This document shows, piece after piece, positions 1 through 5,817 of a stretch of DNA of 8,621 nt (its first letter is position 1; the number at the start of each line of letters is the position of its first letter). A program made the translations under genes and the position numbers. Location: contig JAESUL010000301.1 in the NCBI GenBank assembly GCA_016763115.1, positions 1 through 8,621 of the forward strand, read 5' to 3'. The stretch is from Phycisphaerales bacterium (GTDB taxonomy: Bacteria > Planctomycetota > Phycisphaerae > Phycisphaerales > UBA1924). The notes under the pieces were generated by a model. It was given only the letters and a program-made list of their open reading frames with translations, searched no databases and had not been told where the DNA came from.

Positions 1-570
1 CTGGACGGAGTTTCCGGTTTCGATGACGACGGTTTGTGCGATGGATTGGATAAACCCGGTCAATTGATCGCCGTTGGTCAAGATGATGAGGTCGTCATCG
101 AGATCGTGATTGTTTGTTTGATCGAGCGGGCGTGGGTGGACGCGTTTGGTGATGGTGAGTGAACGAACACGGTCGATGGCGATGGCGACGCGGGTTTGTC
201 CGTCGATGCGGATGCCGGCGAGGGTGTCGGAATCATCAGTGTCGGTAATCTTCATCCGCAGGCGTTGCCCGTCGGTGAGTACAACAACAAAGGAGCCTTC
301 GACATCACTTGGACCAAGGGAGTCCACCACGGGTATTTGCGTAGAGTGGAACCAGAGTGTGCGGAAATCGGTGAGGTCGAAGTGCTGATCGGTTCCATCT
401 CGATCTTGTCCAACCACGCCGGTGCTTTGGGCGACGCCTTCGTACCGTAGCGACACCGTATCGAGATCATTGGTCAGCACATAGACCCATTGGCGTTGTT
501 GCGCGTGGACAGTTGCACAGAGTGCAAGCAGGGTGATCGCGGCGATGAGTTGGGTGATGTGCGTACTCAT
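1..570 (-). CDS. Secreted repeat protein of unknown function, N-terminal part (cut by window edge)
   Basis: The reading frame opens with ATG at 570-568 and stays open for 190 codons to the window edge, so the C-terminus is missing. Residues 1-23 form a signal peptide (hydrophobic ITQLIAAITLLALCATVHA, likely cut after A23 before QQ), so the product should be exported. The mature part is an ungapped tandem repeat with a 66-residue period: VLTND at 31-35, VLTDG at 97-101 and ILTNG at 163-167. Within units 1 and 2 a second conserved stretch aligns in register (F-R-T-L-W-F at 69-74 against V-R-S-L-T-I at 135-140). The alternating hydrophobic pattern suggests small beta domains. The ATG overlaps the TGA of the toroid gene (ATGA) and has no clear Shine-Dalgarno sequence, which points to translational coupling. 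C18 lies in the signal peptide and does not fit a lipobox. I do not recognise the family and assign no function. Confidence 0.85.
   Translation of the reverse strand, partial: MSTHITQLIAAITLLALCATVHAQQRQWVYVLTNDLDTVSLRYEGVAQSTGVVGQDRDGTDQHFDLTDFRTLWFHSTQIPVVDSLGPSDVEGSFVVVLTDGQRLRMKITDTDDSDTLAGIRIDGQTRVAIAIDRVRSLTITKRVHPRPLDQTNNHDLDDDLIILTNGDQLTGFIQSIAQTVVIETGNSVQ
85..282 (-). repeat. Protein-level tandem repeat unit 2 (66 codons)
   Basis: This encodes residues 97-162. It starts V-L-T-D-G-Q and carries R-V-R-S-L-T-I at unit positions 38-44, matching the same columns of unit 1. A third unit starts at residue 163 (base 84) with I-L-T-N-G-D-Q-L-T-G and is cut by the window edge after 28 residues. 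Confidence 0.6.
283..480 (-). repeat. Protein-level tandem repeat unit 1 (66 codons)
   Basis: This encodes residues 31-96 of the leftmost gene. The unit starts with V-L-T-N-D and carries D-F-R-T-L-W-F near its position 38-44. It aligns to unit 2 without gaps at the start motif and at the later hydrophobic positions (34, 36, 39, 40, 41, 42 and 44 of the unit). The repeat is visible in protein but not in DNA, so it is old. Confidence 0.6.
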
Positions 571-1607
571 TTCTGAAAGATCGGCATGTAGCGTTTGGGC
601 ATCTGGAGGATGATCAGGGCCATGGCGGTGCCGTAGGTCTTGCCGACCGATCGGTCTTCCCATCCGCCGTCGTTGGTTTGTGAACTCAGGAGTTCTTCGC
701 GGATGGCGGGCCACCAGGTTTCCCAGTGCTTGCCGCCGGCGAGGTAGACGCACTGCACGGCGTAGTAATGCCCGTAATAGTAGTGCGAACGCACCGCTGC
801 GCCGCGTCCGGGGGTGGCGTTGTTTTCGAGGTATTCGAGCCCCTTGTCGATCGCGTCGTCGTCATAGATCCCCGCGTAAAACAGGCTCGCCACGCCCGCA
901 GCCGTGCGGGGCCACGCGCTCGAGCCTGAACCGATCTGGTACTTGAACCCGCCGTCGGTGCTCTGGCATTGGCGGACATACTCGACGGCCCGGTCGATGG
1001 TCTCGGTGGCGACCTCGATGCCCGCGTTGCGTGCCGACCGCAGCGCCATGATCTGGCAGATCGTGACGGAGACATCGGCGTCGTAGGGAACGGGGTTGTA
1101 CCGCCATCCGCCGTCCTCGTTCTGGGTTTGCTCGATAAGCCGGATGGCTTTGACGAGGGTGTCGTAGAGTTTCTGCGAGCGTGCGGTGTTGTCGCCGCCG
1201 ACGGACATGCCGTAGACCTCGCCGAGAAAAAGCGTGGCGAACCCGTGCCCGTACATCGGGCCGTTGGTTGATTGCGAGGTGATGAGCCCCGAATCAGTCG
1301 AGGATTCAAGGATAAACTCGACGCCGCGATCCACCGCGTCGCCGTATGGTCCGCGTCCGGGCAGGTTGCCGTCGCTCATCAATGCGATGCACGCGAGCGA
1401 GGTGATGGCGACATTTTTCCCGAACCGTCCGTCGGCCCACGAGCCGTCGTCTTCTTGTGTCCGCGCCAAGAACGCGAGTCCGTCGTTGACCGCGTTGTCG
1501 AGCTCGGGTGTGATTTCTGAATCGGTCGCGGCGTTCTGTGCAGAATCTGATTGAGCAAATCCGGGTGTGATGAACAGAGCAAGAACAATCAGGGCGATGG
1601 TTTTCAT
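567..1607 (-). CDS. Exported prenyltransferase/squalene-cyclase-repeat (alpha/alpha toroid) protein
   Basis: The product has 346 residues. ATG at 1607 is chosen because it gives a clean signal peptide (MKTIALIVLALFITPGFA, cut before QSDS), has AGAGGA six bases upstream, and overlaps the previous stop as ATGA. The longer open frame to 1727 adds 40 basic residues in antisense-like composition and would bury the signal. The body shows four QW-type motifs of the terpene-cyclase/protein-prenyltransferase fold: QEDDGSW 51-57, QNEDGGW 162-168, QSTDGGF 215-221 and QTNDGGW 310-316. An aromatic cluster (HYYYGHYY 275-282) may line the cavity. The cyclase acid motif DXDD is absent; the closest match is DADV at 176-179. 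There is no obvious zinc-ligand set of a protein prenyltransferase, although C72, C184, C214 and C286 are present. I therefore infer a periplasmic binding or structural toroid rather than a squalene cyclase; the fold call is firm, the function unknown. The gene is next to last among the visible operon genes. Confidence 0.88.
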   Translation of the reverse strand: MKTIALIVLALFITPGFAQSDSAQNAATDSEITPELDNAVNDGLAFLARTQEDDGSWADGRFGKNVAITSLACIALMSDGNLPGRGPYGDAVDRGVEFILESSTDSGLITSQSTNGPMYGHGFATLFLGEVYGMSVGGDNTARSQKLYDTLVKAIRLIEQTQNEDGGWRYNPVPYDADVSVTICQIMALRSARNAGIEVATETIDRAVEYVRQCQSTDGGFKYQIGSGSSAWPRTAAGVASLFYAGIYDDDAIDKGLEYLENNATPGRGAAVRSHYYYGHYYAVQCVYLAGGKHWETWWPAIREELLSSQTNDGGWEDRSVGKTYGTAMALIILQMPKRYMPIFQK

Positions 1608-2242
1608 TTGTTGTCCTCTGCGAGCGCGCGGTAGTACTCTTCGGTGAGGGTGCGGTAGAGCTCGGAGTAGGTGTCGTTGAGCCCTTGCGTCAGCGTGTCG
1701 CGGATTCGCTTTGGCAGGCTTCCCCATCCGGCGGCCCCCGGCGCGGGCGCGTCGGCGAGCTCGCCCTCTTGGAGCCCGGGCGGGGTTGACTGCTGATCGC
1801 CCGTGCCCGATGGGTCGGGCGATTGCTGCTGGGATTGCTGCTGATCGGGCTGGGCCTGGTCGGCGCTTTGCTGACTTGATGATGGGCTGCCCGACGAGCC
1901 GGGGTTGCTGTTGGCCGACTCGATGACCTTGTCGAGTTTGTCGAGGATGCTTTGTTGGATGCGCTGTGTATCGAGCCCGAGATCGGAATCGTCGCCGATC
2001 TGTTTGGCGACCTGGTCCATCAGGGTGACGGCCTGGGCGAAGGCTTCGCCGGCTTCTTGCTGGGAGAGCGCGCGATCGAGTTCCTCGGTGTTCTGGTTGT
2101 CGCTGGTGTTTTCACCAGTTGATGTTGTGCTTGAATCGGTGATGCCGAGCAGGTCATCGAGTGTTGGCAACGGATCATCACCAAGCGATGCGCCTGCCAG
2201 AAGAGAACAAACCGTGATGGTTGCGACGACGGTGAATCTCAT
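1604..2242 (-). CDS. Small exported Gln/Ser-rich protein with conserved-looking C-terminal helices
   Basis: The product has 212 residues. Residues 1-21 form a signal peptide (MRFTVVATITVCSLLAGASLG), so it is exported; C12 lacks a lipobox. Residues 52-110 look helical and include L-D-T-Q-R-I-Q-Q-S-I-L-D-K-L-D-K-V-I (90-107), a pattern I recall from small planctomycete proteins encoded next to DUF4175-like genes. Residues 110-158 are a low-complexity Ser/Gln/Pro/Gly linker with a QQQS duplication. Residues 172-210 carry G-W-G-S-L-P-K-R-I-R, then Y-R-T-L-T-E-E-Y-Y-R-A-L-A, a compact C-terminal motif that recurs in the same protein group as far as I remember. The start has AGAGG seven bases upstream and overlaps the stop of the DUF4175-like gene as ATGA. 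The likely role is a periplasmic partner of the large neighbour, by context only. The enzyme function, if any, is not visible. Confidence 0.85.
   Translation of the reverse strand: MRFTVVATITVCSLLAGASLGDDPLPTLDDLLGITDSSTTSTGENTSDNQNTEELDRALSQQEAGEAFAQAVTLMDQVAKQIGDDSDLGLDTQRIQQSILDKLDKVIESANSNPGSSGSPSSSQQSADQAQPDQQQSQQQSPDPSGTGDQQSTPPGLQEGELADAPAPGAAGWGSLPKRIRDTLTQGLNDTYSELYRTLTEEYYRALAEDNK
1614..1619 (-). promoter_or_regulatory. Ribosome binding site that fixes the toroid gene start
   Basis: Minus-strand AGAGGA sits six bases before the ATG at 1607. It lies inside the last codons of the 212-residue gene and supports the internal start over the longer frame. Confidence 0.65.
1821..1844 (-). 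repeat. 12-bp tandem duplication encoding QQQS twice
   Basis: GATTGCTGCTGG is followed directly by GATTGCTGCTGA on the plus strand, giving two copies of a 12-base unit with one mismatch. Read on the minus strand it encodes Gln-Gln-Gln-Ser twice inside the low-complexity linker of the 212-residue protein. It looks like replication slippage in a region under weak length constraint. Confidence 0.8.
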
Positions 2243-5200
2243 GGGGATGCCTCTGATTTTCCAGGATCGCTTGGCTGGAGCGAGCCATCGCGTGGCTTGA
2301 CCAGCACGGGCTTGTTGGGTTTGGGGTCGCCTTGTTGCTCGTTGAGCTGCTCGATAAGTTGTTGACCCTCGGCGGCGATCTCTTGTTGAAGATCTACGAG
2401 TGCCCGGACCGCTTTAGGATCTGCGGCGGGAGAATCATTGAGCGATTGGGTCTGCATCGCGGCGAGTTGTTGGAGCGAGCGGAGGAGTTTGAGCTGGGCG
2501 ATCGGCGGGATGACGGGTTCTTCTTGCCCGGATTGTCCTGAGCCAGATCCGCCGCCGCTTTGTCCGTCCTCGAACATCTCGTCCTTTGGTTTGGCGTCTT
2601 GGAGCACCTCGACGAGTGCGCTGAGCATGTGGATCGCGGTGAAGTGATTTGCGCGGATAGATTCGGGCGGCGTGCGATCGTTGAGGGATTTACTCGCGGC
2701 GTTCATCACGCGGTCGAGCTGGGAATGGGTGAGCGCAAAGACCGACGCTTCGGCGAGCTCTTCGCTCTCGGAAATCAGCTCGTCGAGCAGTGTTCGCAGT
2801 TCGTCTTGGGTGCGTGCGATTGCGCGGGTGTCGGAGCGTTCTTTACGGGTGAGTTTGGTGCCGCTGAACGGGTCGGCTTGATCGCGGATCTGGACTTGGG
2901 CGTCGAGTGCTTCTTGGTATTTCTTACGAAGTTCATCGCGGAGTCGGCGTGACTCACGATCGGCGGCCTGTTCGTTGAGCCGCTGGGCTTCGTCGAGTGC
3001 TTGCTCGATGTGGTGCAAAGCATTGCGCTCTTGCTGCTCGGCGGTATCGAGATCGACAGGAGAAACCCGCAGCGCGGTGACAGCCATCGATTGGGTGTCG
3101 GCGGCTTTGGTCAGGTGGTCGGCGATGGTCTGGGTCTCGGGGAACGCGCCCGTCGCGGTGTCGCGGACACCCAGCGTGTTCTCGATGAGCCCGATGAGCG
3201 AAATGTCGAGCCCGTCGGCGCCGGTGCGGAGTTTGGTGAGGTGGTTGCTTTGTGCAGCGATCAGTGTTTCGAGTTGCTCGATGATGGAAGCAAGCTGGCG
3301 GCGGAGGGCCGAGTCGCGGTTCTTGGAAGCGTGGTCGATCTCGTCGAGCATCGAATCGAGCTCGTCCATCGCCGCTTGCTGAGATTGCGATGCCTGCCCG
3401 GTCTGGTTGCCGGCGATTTCGTCGGATGCCTGCTTGAGGGTTTGCTCGATCTGCGAGCCTCGCCCTTGGGCGGCGGCGCGGCGGAGGGCCTCGGCCTGGG
3501 TTGGATCGGTCTCTTGAAGCTCGGCGGCACGCTCGTCGAGCTCGTCGAGCATCGCCCGCGCACGCTCGGCGGTTTCACGCTGACGATCAAGAATCTTTTC
3601 GAGTGTTGTTCGTTCATCCGCGCTGAGCTCGGCGATGGATTTGCCTGCAGCGGTCGCGTTGAGCGCGTCGGTCTGGTCTTTGAGCCGTTGAATCTCGTCG
3701 CGGAGTTCTTGTACCGATCGGCGTGCAAGCCAGCTGTCTTTGCCGCGATCGAGCATGCTCAGTGCTTGTCCGAGCCGATCGCGGACGGTTTGTTGTTCGT
3801 CCTTGGCGAACTCTTCGCGGTTCTGGTCGATGCCGTCGGCGGCGTTGTCCGCAGCCTGGGCGGCCTGGGCGAGGGTTGAATCCGAGTCTTGTAATAATGA
3901 CCGCAACGACGGATCGTCGATGGCGTTGGTCGATGCGATCTGCTCGGCGCGGGCGAGCACGCGCTGCTGCGAACGGATCTGCTCTGCCAACGAGCGTTGG
4001 TCACGCGAGGATTCGAGCAGCCCGGATTCGAGCTGGTCTTGCAGGGTGGATTGCTGCTCGTCGAGGCGTTTGAGCGCTTCGAGCACCGGGGCGATTGTGC
4101 GTTGGAGGTGCTCGATCATGGTGAGTTCGTCAACGATTCGGAGGATGCGAGATTCGGAGGTGACGGGCGATGAACCTGAAAAATCGCTTTTCAGATCGAT
4201 CGCCTGAGCGGTGATCCAGAGCTCGTCGCCGGGGTTTGGATTGAAGATTGAAACTTCGAGCAACGCTTCGAGCGTGAGCGCTGAGCCGATGGGTGTTGAT
4301 GGTGCGCGGACAAGCTCGATGGCGTCGGAGGGCTCGGGCATCGCGCCCGTCGAGTCGGCGGGGGGCGCAGCATGAATGGCCCAGATCCATGCGCTGCCCA
4401 GACCGATATCGTCGAGGAACTGGGCATTGAGCGCGATCGTGGCGCGGGCGGTGACCATGATGTCGCGGTCGGGCTCGACGATCGCGGTCGATGGCGAGGT
4501 GTCAGTATGGACAACGAGATCCAGCGCAATGGGCTTACGAACGGTGATGCCCAAATGGTCGACGATGGTTGGTTCGATCAGCACGGAATCACTCGCGGTG
4601 AATCGGAGCTCGAGTGTGGTGTCGGTAGGCTGGGAAAGGATTGCATCGTCGAGTCGGTCACTGATGGATGCAAGCCAATGCGGACTCGAGCCGTCGGCGA
4701 GTTCGATGGGCTTGGAAAATGACCATCGGATCATCGCTTGCGAGCCGGCGAGCAATGGATCGGTGATGAACTGCGATTCAGTGGTGTGTGTATCGGGCTC
4801 GATGAGCAACACGCTGGGCGTTGAGCCGACCGCGTACGGCGGGGGGGTGACCGCGAGCGTGGTCTCGATGCGGTATTCGAGGGTGAGTTGGTCGCCTTGG
4901 GTGCGATCGCCCAGTGCGCGGGTGTCGAGGAGTGATTCGTAGACTCGCCCGCTCGAGCCGGCAGCGATCGGTTGGGCGGCAAGCAGGGTCCGGGTGCTCG
5001 GTGTCAGCGGGCGGTTGTTCTCGTCGAGCACCCGCCAGCGGATGATGGCGTGGGCATCGCTTGTTGAGGGCGAGACCGAGACCCGCACGCGAAGTGCTTC
5101 GTCGATCGCGTGGGCGCCTTGGGGCGTGGCGTCGTTGATGGCAAAGCGCTTTGGCCATGATGCGTTCGACCACGGGGCAACGGCGCGTTGGATGCCGATC

Positions 5201-5745
5201 GAGGTCAGCGCGGGTGATCGAATAGCGGGGATCATTACGACAAGCCCGATCAGCAGCAAGGCACCCGCTGCGCGAAGGGCGTGTTCGATGCGGAGGATGG
5301 AAGGCGGTGATGAAACGCGAGCGGTCGCGCGGGCGATGGCTGCGCTGCGAAGGGCGGCTTCGATCGGGTCGGTGGGATCTGCGGCAGCGGTGTTCTGGAG
5401 ATCAATCGCCCCGGCGAGCATCCCGCGTGAAGATTCGTCGATGCTCTCGACGCGCAGGGCAAGGTCGATCTGCGAGAATCGTGCCCGCAGTGCGGGGACA
5501 AGCAGTTTGATGACCAGCCGAAGGCCGAGCATGAGCATCGCAGCGAGCAGGATCACCCGGATGCCCATCGGTAATCGGAGTGCAAAGTCTGCGAGGATGA
5601 CAAGTGTCAGCGCCGCGAGCAGTGCCGCGAGGGTCCAGGCGAGGGCGCGGGCGATCAGCAGCCCGCGGGCACGGATGCCTGTTGCTCGCAGCGACGAGCC
5701 GAACTGCTCGATCGCTTTGCTCTGTTGGGTATTGACAGTGCTCAT
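2239..5745 (-). CDS. DUF4175-like giant membrane protein with periplasmic coiled coils
   Basis: The product has 1168 residues counted from ATG 5745. Three hydrophobic segments lie at about 29-55, 62-84 and 156-175, with a basic, amphipathic loop between the second and third. Residues about 190-540 look like beta-sandwich domains facing the periplasm. From about 540 to 1015 the chain is dominated by charged heptads typical of coiled coils (for example M-L-D-E-L-D-E-R at 732-739 and M-D-E-L-D-S-M-L-D-E-I at 793-803). A Gly/Ser linker at 1062-1074 precedes a C-terminal helix pair (L-K-L-L-R-S-L-Q-Q-L, 1085-1094) and a Pro/Lys tail. Architecture and place in the operon match large planctomycete proteins usually labelled DUF4175; that assignment is from memory and is moderate. 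I find no catalytic motif and no cysteine. The start is uncertain: in-frame GTG (5790) and TTG (5805) lie upstream, and none of the three starts has a good Shine-Dalgarno. The role is probably a scaffold or tether in the envelope (inference). Confidence 0.85.
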   Translation of the reverse strand: MSTVNTQQSKAIEQFGSSLRATGIRARGLLIARALAWTLAALLAALTLVILADFALRLPMGIRVILLAAMLMLGLRLVIKLLVPALRARFSQIDLALRVESIDESSRGMLAGAIDLQNTAAADPTDPIEAALRSAAIARATARVSSPPSILRIEHALRAAGALLLIGLVVMIPAIRSPALTSIGIQRAVAPWSNASWPKRFAINDATPQGAHAIDEALRVRVSVSPSTSDAHAIIRWRVLDENNRPLTPSTRTLLAAQPIAAGSSGRVYESLLDTRALGDRTQGDQLTLEYRIETTLAVTPPPYAVGSTPSVLLIEPDTHTTESQFITDPLLAGSQAMIRWSFSKPIELADGSSPHWLASISDRLDDAILSQPTDTTLELRFTASDSVLIEPTIVDHLGITVRKPIALDLVVHTDTSPSTAIVEPDRDIMVTARATIALNAQFLDDIGLGSAWIWAIHAAPPADSTGAMPEPSDAIELVRAPSTPIGSALTLEALLEVSIFNPNPGDELWITAQAIDLKSDFSGSSPVTSESRILRIVDELTMIEHLQRTIAPVLEALKRLDEQQSTLQDQLESGLLESSRDQRSLAEQIRSQQRVLARAEQIASTNAIDDPSLRSLLQDSDSTLAQAAQAADNAADGIDQNREEFAKDEQQTVRDRLGQALSMLDRGKDSWLARRSVQELRDEIQRLKDQTDALNATAAGKSIAELSADERTTLEKILDRQRETAERARAMLDELDERAAELQETDPTQAEALRRAAAQGRGSQIEQTLKQASDEIAGNQTGQASQSQQAAMDELDSMLDEIDHASKNRDSALRRQLASIIEQLETLIAAQSNHLTKLRTGADGLDISLIGLIENTLGVRDTATGAFPETQTIADHLTKAADTQSMAVTALRVSPVDLDTAEQQERNALHHIEQALDEAQRLNEQAADRESRRLRDELRKKYQEALDAQVQIRDQADPFSGTKLTRKERSDTRAIARTQDELRTLLDELISESEELAEASVFALTHSQLDRVMNAASKSLNDRTPPESIRANHFTAIHMLSALVEVLQDAKPKDEMFEDGQSGGGSGSGQSGQEEPVIPPIAQLKLLRSLQQLAAMQTQSLNDSPAADPKAVRALVDLQQEIAAEGQQLIEQLNEQQGDPKPNKPVLVKPRDGSLQPSDPGKSEASP
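2250..2254 (-). promoter_or_regulatory. Ribosome binding site of the 212-residue gene
   Basis: Minus-strand AGAGG lies seven bases before ATG 2242-2240. It falls within the last codons of the DUF4175-like gene. Confidence 0.6.
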
Positions 5746-5759
5746 CTGTACTACTGTAC
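5746..5759. repeat. CTGTAC-TA-CTGTAC direct repeat abutting a start codon
   Basis: Two copies of CTGTAC, two bases apart, sit directly before the ATG at 5745, where the ribosome binding site would be expected. The central part can also be read as GTAC palindromes four bases apart. It lies in the only real gap of the operon (5746-5817). It could be a regulator or repressor site, or chance. Confidence 0.35.
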
Positions 5760-5817
5760 CGGCACGCGGGCTGGAGGGTTCGGGATTCACGGTGATTGTG
5801 GGCAAGAGTGGGCGGGA
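5746..5817 (-). other. Only intergenic gap of the operon
   Basis: These 72 bases separate the TAA of the vWA gene from the ATG of the DUF4175-like gene. I see no stable hairpin with a T-run and no convincing -35/-10 pair. The frame of the downstream gene stays open across it, so part of it may be coding if GTG 5790 or TTG 5805 is used. Confidence 0.6.

Noticed and set aside
146..470. Short open frames on both strands near the left end
   Set aside because: They overlap the continuous 190-codon frame with signal peptide and repeat, which is the real gene; that frame simply has no stop inside the window.
1608..1727. 40-residue N-terminal extension of the toroid protein
   Set aside because: It would overlap the 212-residue gene by 124 bases and place a basic Pro/His/Arg stretch before an obvious signal peptide. 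The internal ATG has a good ribosome binding site.
1805..1820. Hairpin GCCCGA-TGGG-TCGGGC as a terminator
   Set aside because: The six-base stem is perfect but short, lies inside a coding region and is not followed by a T-run on the minus strand.
3001..3879. 292-codon open frame on the plus strand
   Set aside because: It is antisense to the coiled-coil region; its Leu/Gly/Val-rich look mirrors Glu/Gln/Asp/Leu codons on the other strand.
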